A stretch of 64,000 nt of DNA from Lyngbya sp. HA4199-MV5 (GTDB lineage Bacteria > Cyanobacteriota > Cyanobacteriia > Leptolyngbyales > Leptolyngbyaceae), in NCBI GenBank assembly GCA_019359375.1, contig JAHHHL010000005.1, forward strand, positions 62,001 through 126,000, in the 5' to 3' direction. This document shows positions 45,368 to 53,872 of this stretch, one piece after another (within the stretch, counting starts at the first letter, position 1; the number at the start of each line of letters is the position of its first letter). The notes under the pieces are model-generated. The model saw only the letters and a list, made by a program, of their open reading frames with translations. It was not told where the DNA came from and did no database searches. The translations under genes were made by a program, and so were the position numbers.

Positions 45368-45874
45368 CGCTTACCTGATTTGAGTTCTTACTCAGTAATC
45401 CATCATTAACCTTAACCAACAGCGATAAGAAACCTCGTAAGGCTAGCGCTGCATGATCAACTAAGACATTACAGCTTGCTGGTTTCTCGGTAACAAGGCT
45501 GTTACATTGCTGTGCGTCCTCAGTATATCGCTGGATCGCTGCTGCACGATCGAAAACTGCTATAGATAAATCCGAGGTTAGGGCATAGATGCATCAAAGG
45601 CAGATCGCTGCTCTGTGTGTAAGCACTGCGAACCCTGGTAACAGCCAAATACAGTAGTAGCCAAATCCCCTTCCAATCTGTGGGCGTTACCGTACCCCTG
45701 ATCCTCAAACATAAAGAAGCCCCCAGACTCTTAGTTCTGAGGGCTGGAGTTCCTGAAAATCGTCACTGACAACATGGTGGCAAGAGTATCGTGATCAGGC
45801 AAGAGGGGTGCCGCCCATCATGCCCACCCGCACAAACATGCTTCACGCGTCAAAAGGAAGCACGATCATCGACG
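45368..45874. other. Gap between gltA and ndhA
   Basis: About 507 bp without a convincing gene. It contains the putative gltA terminator hairpin at 45718-45745, and nearer ndhA an ordinary-looking leader that should carry the promoter of the ndhA-I-G-E unit. Short open frames here lack features. Confidence 0.5.
45718..45745 (-). terminator. Probable intrinsic terminator of gltA
   Basis: Reading the minus strand, AGCCCTCAGA, an 8-nt loop and TCTGGGGGCT form a 10-bp stem with one mismatch, followed by TCTTTATGTTT. It lies about 130 bp after the gltA stop in the direction of transcription. Confidence 0.55.
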
Positions 45875-47011
45875 TTAGCGGTGTTCGATCGGCACATACG
45901 TCGCTTCATGCAGCCCCGTGTAAATCTGAGTCGGGCGGAAAATCCGATTCTCGTTCAGTTGCTCTTTCCAATGAGCCAGCCAGCCAGCCGTGCGAGAAAT
46001 GGCAAACACAGGTGTAAACAAATCAGAGGGAATGCCTAACTTGCGATACACCAGACCAGAATAAAAATCCACATTCGGATAAATCCCCTTATGTCCCAGA
46101 TTGTCTTCAACCGCCCTTTCTAGCTCAACTGCCACATCGTAGTATTCATCACGCCCATACTTCTCAAACAGTTGTTCTGCTAATTGCTGCAAAATTGTTG
46201 CACGCGGGTCTTTCACTTTATAGACACGATGACCAAAGCCCATAATCTTACCCTTTTGAGCAAGCTGCTTCTCCAGCCAGGGGCGTACATTTTCAACCGT
46301 GCCAATCTCTTCGAGCATGACAATCACTTCTTCATTGGCTCCCCCGTGAAGCGGACCCGCCAGCGTACCAACAGCAGAAGCAACTACGGCGTAAGGATCC
46401 GTCAACGTCGAAGCCGTTACTAAAGCCGAAAAGGTAGACGCATTAATCGTATGCTCTGCATGCAGCATCAAACACACATCAAAAATGTGAGCCGGAAATG
46501 GATCGGGTTCCCGTTCATTCAGCATGTAAAGAAAATTCGCCGCATAGCCCAGATCATCGCGGGGCTGCACAGGGTCATTCCCTTTGCGCATCAGTTGAAA
46601 CGCTGCCACCATCGTGGGAATCTTTGCCAACAGCCTGACAACCGCCTCACGGATATACGTTGGGTCATCCAGCGCCCGACGAGAGTAAAAAAGTCCTAAA
46701 GCAGCCGCACAGGCTTGCAAAGCGTCCATCGGATGACCGCTTTCAGGAAAGCACTTCATCATGTCGCGAATCCGGTACTTCAGTCGCCGATGATACGTAA
46801 TTTCATACTCGAATAGCTCTAATTCTTCTTTGGTCGGCAAGTCACCCCAAATGAGAAGATAGGCTGTCTCCAGGAAATTGCCCTTGGCAGCTAATTCCTC
46901 AATGCCAATGCCGCGATACTCTAAAACACCGCGCTGTCCATCCACAAAACTAATGCTGGACTGAGTTGCGGGAATACCCTCTAGACCTGCCCTGTATTCG
47001 CAGACAGTCAT
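45875..47011 (-). CDS. gltA: Citrate synthase
   Basis: Condenses acetyl-CoA and oxaloacetate. The 378-residue protein is of the short bacterial type. Active-site histidines are in HAEHTINASTF (about 190-200) and GFGHRVYKVKDPRA (about 246-259), and the catalytic aspartate is in PNVDFYSGLVY. The N-terminus VCEYRAGLEGIPATQSSISFVDG is normal. The order gltA then ndhA-I-G-E on one strand is the standard cyanobacterial arrangement. Confidence 0.97.
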   Translation of the reverse strand: MTVCEYRAGLEGIPATQSSISFVDGQRGVLEYRGIGIEELAAKGNFLETAYLLIWGDLPTKEELELFEYEITYHRRLKYRIRDMMKCFPESGHPMDALQACAAALGLFYSRRALDDPTYIREAVVRLLAKIPTMVAAFQLMRKGNDPVQPRDDLGYAANFLYMLNEREPDPFPAHIFDVCLMLHAEHTINASTFSALVTASTLTDPYAVVASAVGTLAGPLHGGANEEVIVMLEEIGTVENVRPWLEKQLAQKGKIMGFGHRVYKVKDPRATILQQLAEQLFEKYGRDEYYDVAVELERAVEDNLGHKGIYPNVDFYSGLVYRKLGIPSDLFTPVFAISRTAGWLAHWKEQLNENRIFRPTQIYTGLHEATYVPIEHR

Positions 47012-47248
47012 AGTGCTACCGTTTACTTACAAAAATGGGATTACTCAAGCTAACTTATCAGAAACTAGAAAACTGTATCCTTCTAAGCCGACTGAACATC
47101 AAGCCTATTAGTGAGCTATCACCAGTCTCTATAGCTTACAGACGTTTCTGTTTACAATAATTAACAGGTTTTGTCATTTCGGTTGCGCCCAGTCAAGCCA
47201 TTTGAGCACTCTGTAGGATCACAGATTGATTAAGGTCATTCTCTGCGT

Positions 47249-47363
47249 CGGGGCGTGGCATGCAGTAGAAAATCCTTGCCTTCCCCCAGAGACATCTGCC
47301 GCATGCCGCGCCCGTACAACGAAAAGGCTGAGGTTGTCGAAGTGATTTCATTCACAATCCTTA
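47249..47363 (+). repeat. Dispersed repeat with GCATGC hairpin, copy A
   Basis: Starts with CGGGGCGTGGCATGC, continues through TCCTTGCC and AGAGAC-TCTGCC, then GCATGCCGCGCCCGTACAACG and GAGGTTGTCGAAGTGATTTC. The first and middle parts pair as GGGCGTGGCATGC with GCATGCCGCGCCC. The reverse complement of 55577-55692 matches it over most of its length with scattered changes. Confidence 0.75.
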
Positions 47364-47380
47364 AAGAAGCGTTCAGGTCT

Positions 47381-47512
47381 TAGGGCGCGTCATCAATTAA
47401 TGAAATGAGTAGACCCTTGCAGCATCAGCCTGACCGCGCCCGCCCCAAAAAATAGGCTAGGGCTGTAGCCTTTTTATCATTAGGATTCTGGCTGAGATTG
47501 ATGACAGCCACC
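47381..47512 (-). mobile_element. MITE-like element, copy 3 (diverged)
   Basis: Begins TAGGGCGCGTCATCAATTAA and ends GAGATTGATGACAGCC, the terminal repeats of the 130-bp family, in the opposite orientation to copies 1, 2 and 4. The interior keeps CTTGCAGCATCAGCCTGACCGCGCCCGCCCC-like and GGCTAGGGGCTG-like parts but has drifted, so it is an older copy. Confidence 0.7.
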
Positions 47513-47734
47513 AGGGCTATCGCCATTTGTCTTTGCAGTACCACAAAAAGCGCTTCCACAAGCAGAGTTTTACACCCAAAGAATTGCCGTCTTCGTAAAA
47601 AATAGTTACTATCTAAGTAAGCGGATTGCTACAACAGCAAATAGCTTTGTTAAGTTTTCCAGTCAGTGCTCTTCCTTACTCTGCAACTCTACAGGAAGGT
47701 CTGGCTGCTTTAGCCCATTCAAACTAGGAGTTTT

Positions 47735-48145
47735 ATGACCCAGAGACGAACTCGTCGCCAGTCACCCAGAGAGTCAAATCAAGAATACAGTGTATCGACC
47801 ACGCAACGCGAGATAACGAAAACGCTACGAGAGCGCGTTAGCCGAGAAGACACTGAAGTAAGAATGGCGAGTCAATCCCGTTCAACTCACCCAAGCTTAA
47901 CTAAGCTAATTGAACGCGATGCCCCTCTTCAAGCACACAGTCTGCTGGTCTTGATGTATGGTCCCTTCCAGGCAGAAATGGTACCGGAAGAAGGTCAGGG
48001 AGTTGCTTCGTGGCTGAGAGAGTGTGTTCGCAAGCATGGCATTCCCAGCCTGTTGCGGTTTGATTATCGCCGTCGAGCGCAAGTGTTCCGCCGTGACCAG
48101 TTTCAACCCTGGCTAGAGCCACTGCTAACTCAAATTCCTGGCTAG
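47735..48145 (+). CDS. Protein of unknown function, 136 residues
   Basis: The first 55 residues are Arg/Ser/Thr-rich and probably disordered. The rest (about 56-136) is a compact domain: LIERDAPLQAHSLLVLMYGPFQAEMV, then GVASWLRECVRKHGIPSLLRFDYRRR and a Trp/Pro-rich end. The ATG has TAGGAG close upstream. I do not recognise the family; the conserved-looking domain and ribosome site support a real gene. It is not linked to a clear neighbour. Confidence 0.65.
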   Translation: MTQRRTRRQSPRESNQEYSVSTTQREITKTLRERVSREDTEVRMASQSRSTHPSLTKLIERDAPLQAHSLLVLMYGPFQAEMVPEEGQGVASWLRECVRKHGIPSLLRFDYRRRAQVFRRDQFQPWLEPLLTQIPG

Positions 48146-48578
48146 AGTTAACTTTATTAATCAAAAAGTTCAGTGCATCCTTGTAAGAATGACGGGTGGG
48201 GCGATCGCATGTTCGCTTCACCCTTTTGCCTTCTTTTCACTTTTTATATGCTTTGCATCCATTACATGCTTTTCATCTAAATGTCCTGCTGCTTTGCACA
48301 GACAGTCATCTACTATGACGATCGCAATGCTTGCTCATCCTGACGCGTTTTTGCAGATTAGCAAGCATCTTGCATCGTCGCTTTAATCTGTGTGAAGCGA
48401 CTTAAGTGAATTTTCGTAGCTGGCAACGCGACTTGACTATAAATCTAAGAACAAGCTGGAACGGCTACGGATGATGGCGTGCCGTTGAAACTGTTACTAA
48501 TGATGAAGAACTTCCTCTGCATAATGATCAGGTGGTTTTCGGCACTCTGAAGCTCTCTATCTAAAGCTCTCGTGACCT
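48146..48578. other. Gap upstream of the TPR kinase gene
   Basis: About 430 bp without recognisable genes or repeats. A pyrimidine-rich stretch (TTTTGCCTTCTTTTCACTTTTT) lies at about 48222-48246. Short frames on the plus strand look like chance. Confidence 0.4.
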
Positions 48579-51158
48579 ATGCTGAGCAAAATTCTTGGGG
48601 GACGTTACCAGATTGCTCGCCACTTAGGTGGTGGCGGCTTTGGGCAGACGTACCTAGCCAGCGATTTGCATCTCCCTGGCAAGCCTCCTTGCGTGGTGAA
48701 ACAGTTCAAGCCCAGGATGAGCGATCCAGAAGCGTTGCAAGCAGCCAGACGCTTGTTCGACACGGAAGCTGAGGTGCTATATGCCCTGGGAAGCCATGAA
48801 CAAATTCCTCGGCTATTCGCTCACTTTGAAGAGGCGCAGGATTTTTATCTTGTACAAGAGTTTATCGAAGGGCAGGTGCTGAGTCAAGCCCTGAAACTGC
48901 AACCACAGCTTGCTGAGCTGGAAGTGATTCACCTGCTGCAAGATCTGTTGGCGGTTCTAGAATTTGTGCATCAGCAACAGGTGGTGCATCGTGACATTAA
49001 GCCCTCAAACTTGATTCGGCAAACGAGCGATCGCCGTCTCTTTCTCATCGATTTTGGAGCCGTCAAACAAATTGAGGCACAGGTGCTGGACACGCATGAT
49101 GCCAGTATCACGATCGCCGTTGGGTCTTCTGGCTACATGCCGAACGAACAGTTGGCTGGGAAGCCGCGCTTTAGCAGTGATGTCTATGCGGTTGGCATGA
49201 TGGGCATTCAGTGTTTGACGGGCATCTATCCCAAAAAGCTGCGGGAAGATCCAAAAACGAGCGAAATTATCTGGCGTGACCAGGTACAGGTGAGTTCAGA
49301 ATTTGCCAACATTCTGGATACGATGGTGCGCTACGACTTTCGCCAACGCTACGAATCCGCTACAGAGGCGCTAGAGGCACTCCGGTCGCTAACAAGCACT
49401 GCCCCTGTTGCTTCGGTACTGGCAGAGCCAACCATCATTAGCTTTGATGGGCATCTCGCCTGGTTAGAACGGGGTGACGACCTGTTTCAACGTCAGCGCT
49501 ATAAAGAAGCCATCGTTGCCTACGATCGCGTCATCCAAGCTAAACCGGATGATGATATCGCCTGGTTTAAGCGAGGCATGGCACTGGAAAATCTCAAGCG
49601 CTTTGAGGATGCCATTGCGTCTTACGATCGGGTCGTACAGCTTCACCCTGAGGATTATCTGGCGTGGTACAAGCGTGGTGCCGCTTGTGTGCAGCTTCAG
49701 GATTATCAGGAAGCCTTGCATTCATTTGAGCGCGTGGTGCAACTCCAGCCCGATAACTACTGGGGATGGCACGATCGGGGTAAAGCGCTAGAACAGTTGC
49801 AGCAGTCAGATGATGCGATCGCCTCGTATGATCGTGCCGTGCAGTTGAAGCCTGATTTTCAATTGGCGGTTGACAGCCGCAAGCAGCTTTTAAGCCAGTT
49901 GCGACGGGTTGATACGCTCTATCATCTTCAGCATTATGATGAGGCGTTGACTGCTTGCGAACGTGCGATTGCGCTCAACCCGGACGATGCCCTGGCGTGG
50001 TTTATGCGCGGGATGGCGTTGGACAATTTGCAGCACTATGAAGAGGCGGTGCTGGCGTATGACCGGGTGGTTGAAATCCAGCCGGATGACCATGTTGTAT
50101 GGTTCAAGCGAGGCACCGTTCTAGAAAAGCTACTCCGCTATGAAGAAGCGGTTGCTTCCTACTACAGGGTGGTGCAGCTTCAGCCAGATAATTACTGGGC
50201 GTGGTATGACCGGGGACGCTTGTTGGAAAGCCTCCAGCAGCAAGAAGCCGCGATCGCGTCCTACGATCGGGCGATGCAGCTAAAGCCTGATTTTCAAGAG
50301 GCAGTGGAGGGTCGCAGGCGCGTACTACAACAGCTTAAGTCTGGCGATGCAGCGCTGTTAGACGACAGTGACGCGACGGTTGCATCAATGGAGCACTCTG
50401 GCGTGCCTGCACTTGACCTCAAAGCACCCGATTTTCAGCATGTGCTGGACGACTACAAGCATCGTCTGCACTCGGAATCAACTCCCGCGATCGCACCTCT
50501 GCCAGAGCCAGAACCAACCATCATCAGTAAACCTAGATTGCCAGAAAGGGTGACTGTTGCTTTAGCTGAAACGCCAGAGGACACGATCGTCAGTGCGCCC
50601 AGAATCGAGCACCGCTCGGATGAGACGGTCATTACCGTGCCTCCGGCTGAGCACAGCAAACCTGCTGCAACCAACCGTGACAACTACGATCGCCTGATCT
50701 GGGAAGGACGCACCCTGGAGAAGCAAAAGCGTCATGCAGAAGCGTTGCAGATGTATGAGCAGGCGCGCGTGTTGCGTGCGGATGATGCTAACCTTTGGCG
50801 GTGGCGAGGTAACGTTCTCTATGGGCTAGAGCGGCATGAAGAGGCGATTTCGTCGTACCAGCAAGCGCTGAAGCTGAACCCCGATGCTGTGGATATTTGC
50901 TGCTGTTTGGGGGGTGTCTTCATGCAGTTGAAACGCTACCAGGAGGCAATCGCCTGTTTTGACCGGGCGATCGAGCTGAACGCTGTCAGTTATACAGCCT
51001 GGTACTGGCGAGGACGCGCACTTTACGAATTGAAGCAGTATTCAGATGCTATCCAGTCGCTAGAGCGGGCGCTTACCATTAAGCCTGATTTTCAACCAGC
51101 GATGAGCGATCGCACTCGCATTCAGAACCAGCTTCGAGCCTTCGAGCTACAGAAGTGA
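48579..51158 (+). CDS. Ser/Thr protein kinase with TPR repeats
   Basis: An 859-residue Hanks-type kinase. The catalytic domain (about 1-275) is complete: GGGGFGQTYLA glycine loop, lysine in CVVKQF, HRDIKPSN catalytic loop, IDFGAVK and the GSSGYMPNEQ activation end. TPR repeats follow in a first array (about 300-590) that consists of two near-copies of a four-to-five TPR block, then a linker and a second array (about 700-855). The linker and flanks carry four T-(I/V)-(I/V)-(S/T) motifs (EPTIIS twice, EDTIVS, DETVIT). No membrane helix is seen. Partners presumably bind the TPRs; the pathway is unknown. Its stop is directly followed by a MITE-like copy. Confidence 0.93.
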   Translation: MLSKILGGRYQIARHLGGGGFGQTYLASDLHLPGKPPCVVKQFKPRMSDPEALQAARRLFDTEAEVLYALGSHEQIPRLFAHFEEAQDFYLVQEFIEGQVLSQALKLQPQLAELEVIHLLQDLLAVLEFVHQQQVVHRDIKPSNLIRQTSDRRLFLIDFGAVKQIEAQVLDTHDASITIAVGSSGYMPNEQLAGKPRFSSDVYAVGMMGIQCLTGIYPKKLREDPKTSEIIWRDQVQVSSEFANILDTMVRYDFRQRYESATEALEALRSLTSTAPVASVLAEPTIISFDGHLAWLERGDDLFQRQRYKEAIVAYDRVIQAKPDDDIAWFKRGMALENLKRFEDAIASYDRVVQLHPEDYLAWYKRGAACVQLQDYQEALHSFERVVQLQPDNYWGWHDRGKALEQLQQSDDAIASYDRAVQLKPDFQLAVDSRKQLLSQLRRVDTLYHLQHYDEALTACERAIALNPDDALAWFMRGMALDNLQHYEEAVLAYDRVVEIQPDDHVVWFKRGTVLEKLLRYEEAVASYYRVVQLQPDNYWAWYDRGRLLESLQQQEAAIASYDRAMQLKPDFQEAVEGRRRVLQQLKSGDAALLDDSDATVASMEHSGVPALDLKAPDFQHVLDDYKHRLHSESTPAIAPLPEPEPTIISKPRLPERVTVALAETPEDTIVSAPRIEHRSDETVITVPPAEHSKPAATNRDNYDRLIWEGRTLEKQKRHAEALQMYEQARVLRADDANLWRWRGNVLYGLERHEEAISSYQQALKLNPDAVDICCCLGGVFMQLKRYQEAIACFDRAIELNAVSYTAWYWRGRALYELKQYSDAIQSLERALTIKPDFQPAMSDRTRIQNQLRAFELQK

Positions 51159-51162
51159 CTAA

Positions 51163-51294
51163 CTAGGGGCTGTCATCAACTACGACTACACATCAATTGC
51201 AGCAAAGGTTCCAACCCCTAGCTTTGTGTGTTGGGATGGGCGCGATCATACTGATACCGCAAAGTTTCGGAGCTGAATGGATGACGCGCCCTAG
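51163..51294 (+). mobile_element. MITE-like element, copy 4
   Basis: 132 bp from CTAGGGGCTGTCATCAACTA to GGATGACGCGCCCTAG, with the family interior (GCAGCAAAGGTTCCAACCCC, GCAAAGTTTCGGAGCTGAAT). It fills almost the whole space between the kinase stop (51158) and the SLATT gene. Its right-hand CTA is the stop codon of the SLATT gene read on the minus strand. Confidence 0.88.
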
Positions 51295-52592
51295 CGCACC
51301 GCTTCGGCAGCAGTTGGATCGGTCATATCAACCCCAAGTTCTGGTTCTGACGCTTTTGAGGAGTCATCCGCTTCAGATGAGGGGGAAGCGATCGCATCTT
51401 TCTGGGGTGGCACTGAATCTGAAGAGGCGTTTGGGGTCACCGGAGGCGCTTCCGAGGGCGCTTCTACGATTGGGGAACTCAGCGTCGGCGATTCTTTTTC
51501 AGGAATGCCTGCGATCGAGTTAGGCTGAAGTGCAGGGCTAACCTCATCTAGCAGTTTGCCACTGTCGTGAGTTTCTTTATCTTTCTTGTCACCATAGATT
51601 TCAGACAGTGCCTCGCGCATTTCTTGCAGCCAGCCTGCGTTTTCAGTTTGCAAGACGGCTTCAGTACTCGCAACCAGGGTTTCAATATTGACCCGCTGAG
51701 TGCGAGCTTCAGGCGAGAGGGCATGCCACCACACGCGAATGTCGTATAGATCAGCCGCCGAGATATTGCATGACACAACGTTCGTTTCCACTCGTCTAAA
51801 TTCCAGGTACGCCGTAACAGCCGCCGCTAATGCACTACTGACGGCGATCCAAACATCGAATCCCAACCCAGCCAGCAACGTTCCCACAGCGCTCAGAAAA
51901 AAGATCACCAGTTGAAAGCGACGCAACCCTTTACCCAGTCGAGCCGCTTTTTTTTGGTAATAGTTAAACTGGTCATCAACCCGCCATGCGAGATATTGCT
52001 CAGCGTTTAAATCACTAAAGCCATCATCGCCTTCAGGTGTGCCGTTTTGGGGTGGAAGGGTTTGTTTTTCGTAGGCTAGCAGATCAGTTTGATTGACTGG
52101 GGTTTGCATCAATCGCTTGCTGACCAGCTTGAGAGCGCGTGCCAGACGAATATCGCGTGATTCGGCTGAAGTCAGTTTTGCGGGGTTATACTCGCCGACC
52201 TGCATCCGATAGCGGTAAATCTCCTTTTTAATGGCTTCGGCGCTGCTGCGGAGCATGACCCAACTGATGCCCATGTTGAACTTCACAGAAATCGCGACCA
52301 GCACACCGAGAATAATTGGCACGGCTAAAACTGGAAAATGCAGCAGGTGCAGAAATTGCTGCTCTTCCATCCCTGGCGGCAAAATCCAATTGGGTATTTT
52401 TTTTTCAATCACAGAATAGGTGACACCCAGCGTTGTGGCTGCAACTCCCAAAATCAGAATCCAGCGTCGTTGCTGAATGAAGCGCTTTTGAGCAATGGAT
52501 GCATTCTGGTCGTACTTGGCAAAGCGAAGCCATGCGTCTTCAAGAATCTGGTTCCGACTGCGAGGTGTTGGGCTGGGTGCGGTGTCCGACAT
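51291..52592 (-). CDS. SLATT-domain membrane protein (DUF4231)
   Basis: A 433-residue protein with the SLATT layout: an N-terminal helix (RNQILEDAWLRFAKYDQNASIAQKRFIQQRR), TM1 at about 44-62, TM2 at about 86-106, a long helical cytoplasmic part, TM3 at about 231-247 and TM4 at about 249-267 (FDVWIAVSSALAAAVTAYLEFRR), then a coiled region (VNIETLVASTEAVLQTENAGW). The tail from about 340 is acidic, Ser/Pro-rich and disordered. SLATT proteins are predicted effectors that form pores or disturb the membrane when a linked sensor sees a nucleotide signal. Here the gene follows a SLOG-family gene by 38 bp. The stop codon lies in a MITE end, so the original C-terminus may have been altered. Toxicity is inferred only. 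Confidence 0.8.
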   Translation of the reverse strand: MSDTAPSPTPRSRNQILEDAWLRFAKYDQNASIAQKRFIQQRRWILILGVAATTLGVTYSVIEKKIPNWILPPGMEEQQFLHLLHFPVLAVPIILGVLVAISVKFNMGISWVMLRSSAEAIKKEIYRYRMQVGEYNPAKLTSAESRDIRLARALKLVSKRLMQTPVNQTDLLAYEKQTLPPQNGTPEGDDGFSDLNAEQYLAWRVDDQFNYYQKKAARLGKGLRRFQLVIFFLSAVGTLLAGLGFDVWIAVSSALAAAVTAYLEFRRVETNVVSCNISAADLYDIRVWWHALSPEARTQRVNIETLVASTEAVLQTENAGWLQEMREALSEIYGDKKDKETHDSGKLLDEVSPALQPNSIAGIPEKESPTLSSPIVEAPSEAPPVTPNASSDSVPPQKDAIASPSSEADDSSKASEPELGVDMTDPTAAEAVR

Positions 52593-52630
52593 GTCAAATC
52601 CCTGCTAGCGATCGCGGGTCTGGGAGCATA

Positions 52631-53371
52631 TTAGCGTTTAGCCGCAAAAATGTCCTCAATAATGGCAGCAAGGGTGTCGGCTCCCGCTTCGAGATCGATC
52701 GCGCGTACCAAACCGGAAGCCACCAATGGGTCTGCTCGCTCATCCGCAGAAGCGCCGTAGAGAGCTGCCGCTATGACATCAGCCGTGCGCCCAGTGCCTG
52801 CAATCACAATAATCGATCGGTCTGCCTTCACGCTCTGGGAGGCATCTTTCCACGTAATTTCGCCGCCATTGATTAATACGGTCACCGACGCGGCATCGGC
52901 GATCGCGCTGGCAATTTTAGCAATCCACATCGACTCGTCGCCCCAACTGGAGCCAGGTACGAGGATGAAGTGAGTATGGTGGGGTTCTAGCGGTGCCGCT
53001 TCTAAAGCCTTAGCCGCTTTCGCTGGCAGTGTTGCCAGACCTGATGGCGTGACCCCAACCAGTGGAAAGCTGGCACCAATAGCTGACCGAGCCTGCCCCA
53101 TTAAGCGCATGACACCCGCATCCGTGCCGCCATCGATAACCACGGCCTGCCACTTTTGCGCTAAAGGCGCTAATACCTCAACGAACAGCTTTTGCAACCG
53201 ATGAAAGTCTGTTTCACTTAGCTTACTGGCTCCACCAATCAATACCAGTGCTGGGTGCCGTCCCTCTAACCCCAATTGATGCAAACCAATTGTAAGCTCT
53301 GCTGGCGTTTTGAGCCGAATTGACTCTGCAACTAAACCGTTGGAGAAGCTGATTTTAGCGGGTTTTGCCAT
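52631..53371 (-). CDS. SLOG-superfamily (LSDAT-type) predicted nucleotide sensor
   Basis: A 246-residue Rossmann-like protein. It opens with ISFSNGLVAESIRL, then ALVLIGGASKLSETD, VVIDGGTDAGVMRLMGQAR (about 100-118), PLVGVTPSG, HHTHFILVPGSSWGDESMW (about 155-175), VTVLINGGEITWKDA and a final IIVIAGTGRTADVIA. The GG-x-S/T-D-x-G loops and the acidic GDES segment match the SLOG group that includes the TRPM-type LSDAT domain, predicted to bind ADP-ribose-like or other nucleotides. The ATG at 53371 fits the family start better than a TTG ten codons upstream. With the SLATT gene it forms a two-gene unit predicted to act in signalling or phage conflict. The ligand is unknown. Confidence 0.82.
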   Translation of the reverse strand: MAKPAKISFSNGLVAESIRLKTPAELTIGLHQLGLEGRHPALVLIGGASKLSETDFHRLQKLFVEVLAPLAQKWQAVVIDGGTDAGVMRLMGQARSAIGASFPLVGVTPSGLATLPAKAAKALEAAPLEPHHTHFILVPGSSWGDESMWIAKIASAIADAASVTVLINGGEITWKDASQSVKADRSIIVIAGTGRTADVIAAALYGASADERADPLVASGLVRAIDLEAGADTLAAIIEDIFAAKR

Positions 53372-53872
53372 AGGTAAGGGCTTGCTTGGTAGAAAAACCA
53401 ATGGATCACAGCAGTAGGAGCAAACGCCCCCTTAGAGATATTCTCACTCTCCATCCTTTTCCCGGACGGGAGGTTTTTGAAAAGAGTTGAAGAGGATTAG
53501 CACGATTGAAGATGCACTGCAAGTTGAAGACACGCTGCAATACGTGAGCCAACAAGGAGTGAGCCAAACAGTTGCATGAAGCCATTTTCATTTAGACGAA
53601 TGCTAGACCACTCTCTATGAATGTAGGATCTCTGTGAATGTACGAGCGGTTAGCTGAACCAACTTCACAACAGCACTCTAATGATCGATCGCAACTCTCA
53701 ATTGCACTTAATATACCCGACACCTCACGCAAAAGCTCATTTGAGGATGTAGCCTTTCAGTAGCAAAAGCCTGTGGGCTATCCAAAATGTCTCAGTACAG
53801 CTTTCTGGAGTTGGCTTTCAGACGCTGAATGGTGCGGTAAAAATCTCACGGCTTGTGTTAGCCTCACCGTTC
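53372..53872. other. Gap upstream of the SLOG gene
   Basis: About 500 bp without a supported gene. A short imperfect direct repeat, TTGAAGATGCACTGCAA and TTGAAGACACGCTGCAA, lies at about 53505-53535. The remainder shows no recognisable element. The promoter of the SLOG-SLATT unit should be here. Confidence 0.45.

Larger units (their letters stand above)
47012..47734. other. Repeat-bearing gap upstream of gltA
   Basis: About 720 bp with no supported gene. It contains a 115-bp repeat (47249-47363) that recurs inverted at 55577-55692, immediately followed by a diverged MITE-like copy (47381-47512). Both ends probably hold promoters, for gltA on the left and the 136-residue protein gene on the right, where an A/T-rich block lies at 47590-47660. 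Confidence 0.5.
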
